Of a stretch of 64,000 nt of DNA, positions 52,533 to 64,000 are shown piece by piece (the first letter of the stretch is position 1; every line of letters starts with the position of its first letter). The notes under the pieces were generated by a model. The model was not told the origin of the DNA. It worked only from the letters and a program-made list of their open reading frames with translations, and searched no databases. The DNA comes from Dactylis glomerata. Taxonomy: Eukaryota; Streptophyta; Magnoliopsida; Poales; Poaceae. The DNA is taken from contig QXEO01002114.1 of assembly GCA_007115705.1 (NCBI GenBank), forward strand, positions 1,488,001 through 1,552,000, in the 5' to 3' direction. The position numbers were made by a program, and so were the translations under genes.

Positions 52533-54329
52533 TCCTCCCACCCTTCAAAAAGCATTGTCCCCAACGCGTGAGGGTCTGCTCGAAAGGGTGGTGGAATATC
52601 AACAATAGCACCGCGCATATTCGCCGTCTTCAAGTCTTCTTGCCTTCCTCACCACATCCTCCATCTTGGCCTGCTCGACTTGATACAGCCCTGGGTGGTT
52701 GCACCTTTTTCTTCACCAAATGAACTTGTACTTAGGCGCCTCCACCTTCTTCTTCTTCTTCTTCTTCTTCTTCTCAATCCTTGCTGGAACCTTGCGTTGC
52801 TAAACATGAACATGCTTAGCACAACCCTGCAAAGTAGTAATGCCTGGGCCACACAACTAACGAACACGTCCATCCTTGCCTTTGTGCACACGTACCGTTG
52901 CTCCAACAAAATGATTCTCAGGTGTTCTCACAAAACTGTGGCTGACTACCCACGACACCATATGCACCGGAACACGATCAGCGCCACCGTCCTCAGTCTG
53001 AACACCCATGTCAACACGAACTGGAAGTGGAACAAATGGAATACATGCTGACATATCCTTCCCTTCATCAATATGAGGCTTGACTTCAACCGGCTTGTCA
53101 CTAACAAGAACAACTGGCTTGTCATCTACAGGCTTGGCTGAAACATTATCACCACCGATGCTTTTCGCATCATGCTCCTCATGATGCACCTTAGCTAGCC
53201 CTGGCTTAGCTTTATGCAACTTCTCCTTGTGAACCACCAACACGACATCAGACTTGATTTGATCATCTCTCATAGGATTCAAAGTCCGCTATTTGCCATC
53301 ATGCATAAAAGAATATGTATTTGCTCTCCCAACATGTATAGCATTACAATCATACTACCATGGACGTCCAAGTAACAGCCCACACACCTCCAATGGCAAC
53401 ACATCGCATTCCACCTCATCAACATAGTCATCAACTATAAATGGCACATGCACCTTGTGAGTAATATTCAGCAAACCGCAACTATTAACCCACTCAACAT
53501 GCCTCGGTTCTGAAATACGCCATGTGGATAAACCCAAAGCCTCCACAACCGACTTGCTAATGCTATTACAGTAACTACCACTGTCAATCATCAACTTGCA
53601 TGCTTTGCCTTCGATTATGCACTATGCCTGAAATAAATTCCATCGTTGGCCTCTATCCGCTGTCATACAAGTCTCATCATGTACTCTTTTGAGTTGCATA
53701 TTCAACCCACTCAATGGTACAACCTCCTCCACGATATCCTTTACAACATCAGCCTTGACAACATCAACCGCTGACAATTCAGAAATCGTGGCTGCCACCT
53801 TGCTAACTGTCGGCAATGGAACAACTATCAACTTCTCATGAGTAGTCATAGCAGTCGCGACCTTTGGTATAGGAGCTATGCTCTTGCCAACATCCGTGAG
53901 CCGATGCATAACCTTGGTTGGCTGCTTAATTACTTCCACAGGTACCACCATGGTACTAGAAGGTATAAAGCACTCTCGTAGAAATTTCCTAAAATTCGAC
54001 CAAGTTGCAGAGGTAATGCTCTTCGCTCGCAACGCTTTATGCCACCAACTGTATAGCCTGTCATCCACGCGTCGATCTGCAAGAGCCAAACGTGTAGAAT
54101 CATTCATGTTGTGATCATAGGTAGCACATCTGTAGAAACCCTATAGCATATGACGTTCCCATGACTCAAACTCTTTAGCTGTTGCATCGTTGGTCAGTTG
54201 CCAATTGATCTCATGTTTATCATATGCTAAAACACCGTCCAACAGGTCAAGATAGTCATTAAAAATATCACCCGACTTTTTGCCACTATGACATCTATAG
54301 CCGTAATAATCTCTCTGAAAAGAATCCAT
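52533..54329 (-). pseudogene. F-family gag-like/protease-like gene of K, decayed
   Basis: From ATG 54327-54329 the relic reads FNDYLDLLDGV, FESWERHML and WHKALRAKSITSATWSNFRKFL. It then has a segment of about 100 codons absent from F and F2 (Val/Lys-rich, 53680-53950), then RGQRWNLFQ, the protease-like site LMIDSGSYCNS and LLGRPW. The DKPV-containing linker follows (53090-53140), then MGVQTEDGGADRVPVHM and the basic end, in which a (CTT)9 run encodes nine lysines (about 52746-52772) where F2 has three. Many stops break it (for example near 54138, 53619, 53352 and 53289). It looks like an older, longer version of the F gene. Confidence 0.8.
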
Positions 54330-54789
54330 TTTAATGTGTGCGATCAAACAAGCTCAGCAGCAGGTCGCAGTAGAGAATTCCGCGGACATGATGCGACGGC
54401 AGGGCGGAGAACAGAAGCGCGGAGAAAACTTGCCACGACAGGACGCTGCCGAACTGTATAGCTAGTAGCGATCAGGCTTAGCAGGGACTTCGCTGGGTAG
54501 ACGAGCGCTCCGCTCTGGGATCCTAGTGCACGATGCAGGCCTCGCTCAGGGACAGAGGGGAGCTCCTATACTCCAACCTGCTCGGTGCAAACTCCACACC
54601 GCACACCCCGATGGTTACTAGGCCTGGCCCATTAGACTGTTTCTGCGCGTTTCTTCTTTCGGGACGTTCATGCCCTGGCTGGTCGTGGGCTTGGCCCATT
54701 TCACGTTCATCTATTTTTTTGCTTTTTCTTCTTCGATGTTGGTTTTTTTACTGTTTCTTTTTCACATTTCCTATTTCTGCTGTTTTTTA
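54330..54789 (-). other. Leader of element K, gag-proximal part
   Basis: It is GC-rich and without recognised genes. It precedes the AT-rich array on the gag side. Confidence 0.5.
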
Positions 54790-55330
54790 AATTTCTAAAT
54801 CGAAATAAAATTGAAAATCAGATCAAAATTCAAATTAGAACAAATTTCAAAGTCGCAACAAATTTTAAATCGGAAAAAAAATTAAATTGGAACAAATTTC
54901 AAATTGAAACAAATTTCAAATTGGAACAATTTTCAAATTAGAACAAATTTCAAGTCAAAACAAATTTCAAAATTAAAACAAATTTCAAGTTGAAACAAAA
55001 TTCAAAATTTGAATGAAAATTGGATTTGAACAAATTTCAAAATTTATGAAATTTCCAATATTTGAACAAAAATCAAAATTTGAACGAAAATCAATTGTGA
55101 ACAAATTTCAAAATTTGTGAAATTTCCAAAATTTGAACGAAAATCAAATTTTTTGAACAAATTTTATAATTTAAACCAATTTCAAAATTTGAACAAAATT
55201 CGAAATTTTTAAAAAATTCATAATTTGAATGCATTTCAAAATTTGGATAAAAAAAATCAAATCTGAACATTTTTAAAAATGTTGCAAACGAAAATCAAAA
55301 TATAAGCTGAAAAGAAAAAGGAAAAAAGAA
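54790..55330. repeat. AT-rich degenerate short tandem array in the K leader
   Basis: A motif close to gaacaaatttcaaatt recurs roughly every 16-22 bp for about 500 bp with base changes and small indels. It is absent from the leaders of F and F2. No coding potential is seen. Confidence 0.7.
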
Positions 55331-55715
55331 AACAGAGAAAAGAAAAAAGGAAAAAGAACAAAAAAAAGATAGCCGACCAGGTCGGCGCTAATGGGCCGGC
55401 CCACACCACGCGCGGGGGTGTGCGGCGCGGTGCAAGCGCCGATCTGGTCGGAGCATAGGAATCACCGGGACAGAGACTGTCTGCCCCGAGGCGCGAGGCG
55501 AGCGATCCTGGCGATTCTCGTCAGCTCCCTCGATCCGGTCTGGTACCAGATGGGCTGGCCCGGTATGGCCAAATCGCTAGGGCGCCTGTGGGACGATCGA
55601 TCCTGGCGATAGTGCAGGGCAAGCGAGGCGCCAGATGCCACACAATATCCGTGCATCGGTGCGCGTTGCTTTCTTTTTTTCTTTGCTTTGAACCGATCGG
55701 ATCTGCTTTTTTTTG
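55331..55715 (-). other. Distal leader of element K
   Basis: It is GC-rich with GATCGATCC and CCGATCGG motifs and A/T runs matching the style of the F and F2 leaders. It stops at TTTTG before the LTR J start. Confidence 0.55.
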
Positions 55716-58132
55716 TGTAACATCCCAAAAATTTTGAGAGAATTTAAAATTTTTGCACACATAAAACCATACCATCCTTTCATGCATGTATTCATATCAT
55801 CATTTCATGCATTAGAAATTTCCTAAACTTGGTCTTGATATTTTATGATCAAATCTTTCCCCTTTGGGTCTATGAAGACAAGGCAAAATTTCTGCAAAAG
55901 TTGTTTTTTTAGTTAAATCAAATACGATTCTATTTGCAAAGTTATTCAAACAAAAATCAGAAAAGAAAAAGGAAAAAGAATAAGAAAAGGGAAAAGGGGC
56001 CGCCGGCAACGTTTCGGCCCGGATCCAAAAACGGCCCACGGCACATTCCTCCTCTCTTCCTAATCGGTACTGAATTCCCTCCCCTCCTGTCGCTGACTCC
56101 TGGACCCCACATGTCATCCCGTCCAAAGAAACCGGGACGAACACGATGCGTCACAGGAGACCTCCGCAAAAATCTCTCTCGAATTCGGTTTGATCTCTTA
56201 CCCCTTGGCCATGAAATCGCGCCTATAAGGACCCCTCCGTTCCACGCGTGTCTTCCACCCAAAACCCTAGAAGTTGCGCCGCCGGGCTGCTCGCAATCTA
56301 GATCCCAATCTCGAAGACACCGACGGTCGCCGACGACGATTCCGGTGAGCTCTCGCTGCCCCTCGTTTTCTAACCAGTGCCGTTCATCTCCTCTTGTCCC
56401 CATGCACCTTACTGACAAGTTTTGGTCCTTGTTTGCTTGCGGGTTCGAGCAGAACGACCACGACCGACGTAACCCGCCCGCAAGAGGAACTCCGATGAAC
56501 GATTCTGGCCGCCGTCGACCGCATCATCCTCCACAGCCTCGCCACCAGACGCACCTCAAAGCCCTGAACCTCCTGGTAAGAACCCCACCACCCAGATCCC
56601 TCTGCATCTCTGGAGCTCATCGACAATCTGTGCCTTGCCGACGCGCTGGCTAACTCCAGTCACCTCCCCTCGTTGCTACAGGAAGTGAAAGGTCCCGCAC
56701 TGCACACCATCGTCATCGCCTGCCCCAGCTGAACACAGTCGTCACCATCTCCGAGCTCAACGGTCACCGGAAATGCTCCACCGTCGGACTCCAGTACCTC
56801 CCAGACCTCGTCGTCGATGCCACGGTGACCTTCTTTCTCTTCCTCTCCAGCATCTGTTGGATCTTAGATCTAGGGTTTAGATTAGATAACTTAACGAAGG
56901 GGTACCTTTGAATCCGACACGTCGATTTCCACTTAGATCTAATGGCCCAGAACTATTATCCGAACGAAGCGGTATCGATGAATCAGGGAGCGCCATGTGC
57001 ACGTCCCTGGTTATTTCCGATTTCATTTTTAGATTTAAATTCCAAAATCATGTTTAAACTTTAGAAAATCATATCTTGAGTTCTGTGCATCCAAATTTAG
57101 CAAACTTTGCATCTGTGGATTCATAAAAATGCGTAGAATCTATTCCCAGCATCAAATACTACTTTTGCATATGTTTTATACAGTGAATTACTGCAAGCCT
57201 TATTTAAGTGTTTTTGCTATTTAAAATAGTTGTACAATTTATTTTACAGTAAATCCTTTTGATTTTGGTCCCTATGAAACCTCCCAGTACTGTAGCATGT
57301 CCAAAATATTTTCAGTACTTTTCTATATCACTTTTGTAGTTTTAGTTTGTTTAATTGTTTATTTGTGTGTTGGAAATAAATTGGGCTTTATAAATAACTC
57401 TAAAATTTTGATCATGGCATCATGCATATAGTTAACAACCAGAGAACATGGTAAGTGTCTTTGTGGTGTTTAAATCACATAATGCATGCATATTTTCCTT
57501 TCATGAGTGTTTTATGGTTGATATGTGCTTATGGTGCAATATTTTATGTGTGTAGATTGTGTTGAGTGCAATGAGTGCCTATGTGACGAGTGCACCAACT
57601 CCTCTCCTCACCAAGGCAAGTGTCGCCATGTTCCCTTGTCCCACTGAAAGATTTGTCATTAGTAGCTTTTTCTAGTAGAAGATGCATGTGTAGGTGTTTT
57701 TATGAATTCTTGTGTTAGCTTGCTAGTTTTATGCTAAGTCTATTGTCTAGCCTTGCCTAGCTTTGCATCTCCTAGTAGAATTACTGCTGCTATAGGACTT
57801 GTTTTATACTTGTTGTGAGAAGGGTTATCACATATTTTGGCTAAGTGTTGAAAACCTTGTTTTGCAAAAACTAAGAAAACAACTAAGTTAATGAACCACC
57901 TGGGTGGATGTGGCCTTGTTTGGGTTATGTTGAGTGGTTCCCTGGGGTCATGTCCTCTGAACCACCAGGTGTATCTCACTTGTGGACGGCCACCCAGGAG
58001 CAAAGAGATTGGAGACGTTCAAGTCATGAAGCTTCCAGTGCAACCACAAGACATATGGGCTCTGTCTTGGTCAATGATACTCCAAGTTGATGTGGAAGAT
58101 CAGAGGTCCTTGTGCGTGGTGATGACCAGCCC
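55716..58132 (+). repeat. LTR J, same family as the element B LTR (partial, about 2.4 kb)
   Basis: It starts TGTAACATCCC, has CTATAAGG near 56223, GC-rich transcribed-type sequence, and a cysteine-codon-rich patch before GGCAAGT (near 57614), and reaches the GGGCTCTGTCTTGG block before ending where repeat N begins. Internal gene sequence of its element is not seen. A 239-codon proline/arginine-rich frame at 55934-56653 has no recognisable domain and is probably chance. Confidence 0.7.
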
Positions 58133-59016
58133 GTTGGGAACCCCAAGAGGAAGGTATGATGAGTATAGCAGCTTGTTTTCCCTCAGTTAAGAAACCAAGG
58201 TTTATCGTTCAGGAGAAAAGCAGACAATGACGACTGAAGGTGATGCTTGCTAGTTTGCGATAGCTTCGGACAATTTATATATGGCGCCTCATCCAAGCTT
58301 TGCTTGCTAGCTGCAACGCGGATCCTGCACACAAACAACCAAGTACTTTGTTCCCAACTTGCGATGAGGTTGTCAATCTCACCGGTTTGCTTGAAACAAA
58401 GGTTATGAGCGTATCGAGTGGAAAACAGTAGAGTATGCGAATAAAGTAAACAGTGCGAGTAAAGTAAACAGGTGATAGCAATATGATGGAAATAGGACCG
58501 GGATCCACAGTTCACTAGTGGTGTCTCTCCATAAGATAAATAACACATGCTGGGTAAACAAATTACAGTTGGGCAATTGATAGAATAGAGATAAACGTGA
58601 TATGTCAAGAAGATCACTATGAGATTTACTCTAGGCATTACAACAAAATACATAGACCGCCATCCAACTGCATCTATGACTAATAATCCACTTGTGGCGA
58701 ATCAATCCGAGAACTCCACAAGTATTAAGTTGCGAACAACAGATAATTGCATTAAGCAAAGTGTGTAATGTAAACAAAGCATATGCCCTTGAGCATATGA
58801 ATGTTGTTTTCTCCCTAGTAGCAACAGCACATCTACAACCTTAGAGGTTTCTGTCACTCCCCCAGGTTAAATAGAGGCATGAACCCACTATCGAGCATAA
58901 ATACCCCCTCTTGGAGTCACTAGCAACTACTTGGCCAAGATAGCTACTAACAACGGAGAGCATGCAAGATCATAAACAACATAGAGATAACAAAAGATAA
59001 TATTCAGTACAGCAAC
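58133..59016. repeat. Repeat N, unassigned dispersed LTR-type sequence
   Basis: It begins GTTGGGAACCCCAAGAGG and includes AAGAAACCAAGGTTTATCG and ACAGTTGGGCAATTGA. I remember similar sequence as a very common Pooid grass repeat but cannot name the family. It is cut at 59016 by element H. The 156-codon minus-strand frame in it shows no domain. Confidence 0.55.
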
Positions 59017-59974
59017 TGATAAGGGGTTGCCCGATCTTCTCAGTGAGCTGATGTAGATGGATGATAACTTGGTAGATAATCTGTGAGACGCACACGAACT
59101 CTCCGGCTGTTCCCCCGTTGCCAATGCAACAGATCTTCAACCCTATGGATATTCGAGACACCACACACCTGCGCACGTAGCCGCCGACCACGAAGCGGTT
59201 CTGCAATCTCCTAATTCCCAATGGAACAGCAGATCACACTTGAATTCTCAGTAGCAAAACTCTAGATCGAAACAAACTTGGAGTGGGGTAGATATTCCGA
59301 GCGAAACTCAGAGGAATATATGATTTCAGAGGAAAGCTTACAAGCAATTTCGTTCTGATGTTTGGGGGTAATCTAAACGTAGTCTAAACGACACAAGGGG
59401 GCGCCCCAGGGGTACTTAAAGTGGTTGGGGCGACCTGGGAAAAGACCTGGCCCAAAACCAACCTGTTTTGGGCCCAAACGGACTCGGTTTGACTCAAACT
59501 GGTACATACCGACCCATACATGGGTTCGGCCTATTTTGGCACGCAGGCCATGAGTGTGGCGCGCCTTAGACTCGTAGACATCGCGTCAAAGGCTGTCCTA
59601 GCGCGCCATCTCGTGCTCTCTCTCATGTAGACTTGATGCTCTGGTGATCTCCGGGTGCGCCTGCCTCCCTCTCCTCCCTCGCGCACTTGATCTTCAAGTC
59701 TTGCTCATCTCGCTGCGACGCGTCTCCTCCTCGTGCAATGCTTGTGTTATCAACAAACCTAATCATACATAGATGCATAGACTTAGGTAGTATAAAGCTC
59801 TCATTAAATAAAACATCAGGTTCAATTAAGAGTGAGTTCACCTGTTGTTCCAATAGCTTTGCATGTGCTCTTGTAATTGGTCCAATCCTAATCTCGTTGG
59901 ACTTCTTCGCAGCAACATCTTCATCAACAATAGGAGCAGGAGATAATGGTGGTGTAATAGGGATGTCCTCATCA
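59017..59974 (-). repeat. 3' LTR of element H (958 bp)
   Basis: In element orientation it runs TGATGAGGACATCC to CCCCTTATCA. It is longer than the C LTRs and closer in length to the solo LTR at 7292. It encodes the pol tail with IGPITRAHAKLLEQQVNSLL (about 59830-59890). Confidence 0.92.
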
Positions 59975-62900
59975 TCCTCCCCCCCTTCAAAAGGCGTCGA
60001 CCTCGACGCTGCAATGTCTTCACCCTCATAAGGTGTCAAATCAGCAACATTGAAGCTATTGCTCACGCCATACTCAGCTATAGGAAGATCTATCTTGTAG
60101 GCATTATCATTAATCTTGGCAAGAACCTTGTAAGGACCAGCACCACGGGGCAGCAACTTGGACTTACGGAGCTGTGGAAATCTGTCCTTGCGAAAGTGTA
60201 CCCAAACCATATCACCGGGCTGGAACAAGACCTCCTTTCGCTTCTTGTTTGCACGATCTGCAGTGTACTTGCCTTTCTTCTCAATAGCCTCTTTAGTCTT
60301 CACATGAATCTTCCTCACAAAATCTGCCCTCTTTGATGCCTCCATATTGACTCGCTCTTGGATAGGAAGAGGCAACAAATCAAGAGGCGTAATGGGTTTG
60401 AAACCATAGACCACCTCGAAAGGACATAGCTGCGTGGTAGAGTGAACCGCCCTGTTATATGCAAACTCCACATGCGGCAAACAATCTTCCCACTCACGCA
60501 GGTTCTTCTTGATCATGCATCGCAACACTGTTGAAAGTGTGCGATTTACCACCTTCGTTTGACCATCAGTTTGGGGATGACAAGTAGTGCTGAATAATAA
60601 CTTTGTGCCCAGCTTTCCCCAAAGTGTCTTCCAGAAGTAGCTCATAAACTTCACATCACGATCAGAGACAATTGTCTTGGGTACTCCATGCAAGCGTACA
60701 ATGTCCCTGAAAAACAGGTTAGCAATATGCGATGCATCGTCGCTTTTGTGGCAGGCAATAAAATGAGCCATCTTAGAAAATCTATCCACTACCACAAATA
60801 TAGAATCATGGCCTCTTTTAGTCCTAGGCAAACCTAATACAAAATCCATGCTAATGTCCTCCCATGGTGTAGTAGGTGCAGGTAATGGAGTATACAAACC
60901 GTGAGGCTTCAGCTTGGACTTTGACTTGTTGCACGTAATGCAACGCTTGACAAACCTGTCCACATCACGCCTCATCCTAGGCCAATAAAAGTGATCAGCG
61001 AGCATGAGTAGCGTCTTCTCACGCCCAAAGTGACCCATCAAACCGCCGGCATGTGATTCCTGCAACAATAGCAAACGCACGGACGATTCTGGAACACATA
61101 GTTTGTTAGCACGAAACAAAAACCCATCATGGATGTGATATTTATCCCATGCTTTCCCATCAGTACACATGCTATATGGCACTGAAAAATCATGATCAGT
61201 AGCATATAAATCACACAAACTCTCTAAACCAGGAACCTTAATGTCTAATTGTGTCAACAACATGTTCTTCCTAGAGAGAGCATCAACAACCACATTGTCT
61301 TTACCCTTTTTATGTTTAATTATGTATGGAAAAGACTCAATGAACTCAACCCACTTAGCAAGACGCCTATGCAAATTAGATTGAGCTTTCAGATATTTCA
61401 AAGCTTCATGATCAGAATGTAAGATAAATTCTTTTGGCCACAAATAATGTTGCCAAACCTCAAGAACTCTAACAAGTGCATACAATTCTTTATCATAAAC
61501 TGGATAGTTCAACCTCGCACCACAAAGTTTTTCAGAAAAATAGGCAATAGGCCTACCCTCTTGCATCAACACACCACCAATACCAATTCCACTAGCATCA
61601 CATTCAATCTCAAATTGCTTAGTAAAATCTGGTAGTGCAAGCAAAGGTGCAGAAGTTAACAAACGTTTCAGCTCATCAAAGGCATTATCTTGGGCTGCGC
61701 CCCATACAAATTTGACACCTTTCTTAGTTAACTCATTTAAAGGTGCAGCAATAGTACTAAAGTCTTTCACAAAACGGCGATAAAACCCAGCAAGACCGTG
61801 AAAACTTCGTACTTGACTAACATTCATGGGAGTAGGCCAATTTTGAATAGCTTCAATTTTAGATGCATCTACCTCTACTCCATGCTTAGAAACAACAAAA
61901 CCCAGAAATATGACCTTATCTTTGCAAAATGTGCACTTCTCAAGGTTACCATATAACTTAGCATCACACAACACTTGCAAAACTTGTCGAATATGATCAC
62001 TATGTTCAGATTCATTGCGGCTGTAAATTAATATATCATCAAAATACACAACCACAAACTTGCCAATAAAATTACGCAAAACATGGTTCATTAATCTCAT
62101 GAAGGTACTAGGTGCATTAGTTAACCCAAATGGCATGACTAACCACTCATATAAACCAAATTTTGTTTTAAAGGCTGTTTTCCACTCATCCCCCTCTTTC
62201 ATCCTAATTTGATGATAACCACTACGCAAATCAATCTTAGAGAAAACAGCAGCACCACTCAATTCATCAAGCATATCTTCCAAGCGTGGAATAGGGTGAC
62301 GATATCGAATAGTGATGTTATTTATTGCTCTACAATCCACGCACATGCGCCAGGTACCATCTTTCTTAGGAACTAGAATAACAGGAACAGCACAAGGGCT
62401 TAAGCTCACACGAATATAACCTTTGTCGAGAAGCGCTTGTACTTGTTTCTGAATTTCTTTTGTCTCCTCGGGGTTCGTGCGGTATGGTGCTCGGTTGGGC
62501 AGCGATGCTCCTGGAATCAAGTCTATTTGATGCTCAATGCCTCGCAAAGGTGGCAAACCTGCAGGCACCTCGTCCGGAAACACGTCGCTGAATTCCTGTA
62601 ACACATTAGAAACACCAATAGATAGAGGGGTCATGTCGTTAGAAACCAAAATGTTACCCTTCTACATAAGCACAAGAGGAACAGCTATAGGATCCTCACG
62701 AAACTCTCTCAGATCAGATTTGGTGGCTAACATGACTAAAGAATGCGCTCCCTCACTCATACTTTTACCACTCAGATTTGGCTTGTGGCTCTCCCTCACC
62801 GGAAGTGTAGGCTCTCGTCTATCTACTCTTTCACTCTCTTTTTCAAGATTTACTTCAATTTTTTGACGAGATTCATTTACAATAGCTTGTGGTGTCATAG

Positions 62901-64000
62901 GTCTCAAGGTAACATCCTTGCCACACCAATGTAACTGATATGTGTTGGCTTTCCCATTGTGACGGACATCACGATCATATTGCCATGGGCGGCCCAACAA
63001 CAAATGACATACTGTCATAGGAACCACATCACACTCGACGGTGTCTTTGTATGGTCCAATCTAAAACTCAACACGCACCATGTGGCTGATCTTCATCTCT
63101 CCGCTATCACTTAGCCACTGAATAAAATATGGATTGGGGTGCGGGATATATTTGAGCTTCAGTTTTGTACAGAGCTCTTTACTAGCCAAATTGCGACAAC
63201 TCCCACCATCAATAATAACCTTGCACGTCTTGCCAGGACCAACATCAGCTTTTGTTTGAAACAAATTACACCGCTGTTCCGCAGAATCTGGGCTCACACT
63301 CAGCACCTTAGGCGAACAAACAATGGTAGGCAGTGATGACGCATCACCATAGAGCATATCATCATCCTCCTCATCCAAATTTGGATCAGCATCATCACCT
63401 ATCTCATACTCTTCAGTTTCCTCATTGATCAACATAACCTTTTTATTGGGACAGTCTCGCCGGAAGTGACCCTTGCCACCACATGTATGACAGTTCATAT
63501 CCCTATTTCTTGCTGTAGAGTTGGAGGAACCAGTACCACTTGCAGCAGGTTGTGATGTTCTCTTGCCATTGGAAATAACTGAATCAGGTTTTGAGGAAGC
63601 ATTACCACGGAAACCAGAAGTACCACTAGAGGTAGGCACACTAGGGTCTGTCCGTGGGGAAAAATGACCTCTACTTGCTGTAGAGCAAGGTCCAAATTTA
63701 GCATCTTCAGCCAATGTCAATTCTGCCTCACGTGCTTGATGAAGCAAATCTGTCATATCAAAGTATTGGTGATGCCGAACAATGCGTCGAATGTTGTAAG
63801 TTAAACCAGCAAGAAAACGCTGCATTGTTTGTTCCTCTGGTTCACGCACCCTAGCACGCTGCATAATCAACTCCATCTCCTGATGGTAGTCATTAACAGA
63901 CTTAAGGCCTTGCTTCAAATTCGTCAATCTATCATAGAGAGAACGAATATAATTGCGGGGAACAAAACGAGCACGCATCGCTTCTTTCATACCCGCCATG
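59623..64000 (-). pseudogene. Gag-pol of element H, two nonsense codons, integrase Glu lost
   Basis: From the window edge the frame reads capsid end (MRARFVPRNYIRSLYDRL), zinc knuckle CHTCGGKGHFRRDC (about 63457-63500) and protease IIDGGSCRNLAS. TAG follows at 63061-63063, then LLGRPWQYDR, and a second TAG at 62662-62664 in place of a tyrosine. From 62649 one frame of 1008 codons holds RT (VVYFDDILIYS), RNase H, integrase and a tail continuing about 117 codons into the LTR, stopping at 59623-59625. The integrase keeps VSDRD, but the catalytic Glu region reads DGQTKVVNR (60553-60555), a Glu-to-Lys change relative to C, D and E. This tail is the most complete example of the LTR-encoded C-terminus in the window. 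Confidence 0.9.

Larger units (their letters stand above)
51976..55715 (-). mobile_element. Element K: old F-family element (minus strand), 5' end displaced
   Basis: The 557-bp 3' LTR (51976-52532) matches the F/F2 LTRs. To its right lies a degraded ORF homologous to the F protein (52533-54329) and a long leader to 55715 with CGATCG motifs typical of F leaders. The 5' LTR is not present because a B-family LTR (J) begins at 55716. The base run before the left end is GTATA; the matching duplication is out of reach. Confidence 0.8.
59017..64000 (-). mobile_element. Element H: Ty3/gypsy, C family, minus strand, 5' end beyond window
   Basis: A 958-bp 3' LTR (59017-59974), a polypurine tract with a long G-run, and gag-pol to the window edge. 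The protein is very close to that of element C. The left flank is GCAAC; the right flank is outside. Confidence 0.92.

Noticed and set aside
54790..55330. CRISPR-like or centromeric satellite array
   Set aside because: Units are degenerate, 16-22 bp and without spacers; too short and irregular for a CRISPR array or a 150-180-bp plant centromere satellite.
58183..58653. 156-codon minus-strand frame in repeat N
   Set aside because: No motif or domain, and the stretch reads as non-coding LTR-type repeat.

Overview
The window is 64 kb of repetitive plant DNA, almost certainly from a grass (Poaceae). The evidence is the set of Ty3/gypsy families, GC-rich LTRs and leaders, a CACTA transposase relic and a 5S-carrying Cassandra-type LTR. 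Some LTR-like fragments (1032-1587, 58133-59016) recall repeats I associate with Pooideae, but that is a recollection and was not searched. I see no host protein gene, tRNA gene, rRNA gene or CRISPR array. Nearly every base can be placed in a transposable element, mostly as elements inserted into one another.

Left edge (1-5100). The 3' end of a non-autonomous gag-protease element (A, 1-1031) sits in older LTR-like debris (1032-2009). This is followed by a broken CACTA transposase on the minus strand (2010-3387), a degenerate tandem array (3690-4400), and the start of a gag relic of an old gypsy element (M, 4809-5100).

Main nest (5101-49487). M is split by a large insertion flanked by CTCAT. 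The left end of that insertion is a Cassandra-like 5S LTR and its right end is the LTR of a chromodomain gypsy element (B). B carries a solo LTR in its gag (CAATG) and element D in its 3' LTR (CATAT). D contains minus-strand element E in its protease region (TGTAC) and non-autonomous element F in its 3' LTR (CCTTC). E contains element C in its integrase (TAAAG), and C contains non-autonomous element F2 in its leader (GTACC). F contains minus-strand element G in its 3' LTR (CCATC). All eight 5-bp target-site duplications are intact, which makes the insertion order unambiguous and gives six levels along M>B>D>E>C>F2. LTR-LTR differences agree with this order: G 4/624, F2 5/558, F 5/557, C about 12/890, E about 15/924, and D clearly more.

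Right side (49493-64000). The second half of M (protease and reverse transcriptase relic) is cut by an E-family LTR fragment (L). L is cut by a decayed F-family element (K), and K by another B-family LTR (J). J abuts an unassigned repeat (N), which is cut by a C-family gypsy element (H) that runs off the window.

How the pieces relate. C, D, E and H are potentially autonomous Ty3/gypsy elements (gag, protease, RT, RNase H, integrase), resembling the CRM-type chromovirus group by my recollection. Each copy here is disabled. A/G and F/F2/K encode only gag and protease-like parts and must borrow RT and integrase. All families share TGAT...ATCA LTR ends, a primer site matching initiator tRNA-Met, and an ORF that runs through the polypurine tract into the 3' LTR. 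The LTR-encoded tail carries a GPITRAR motif in the autonomous families and a VKPNFRTPP motif in the non-autonomous ones.
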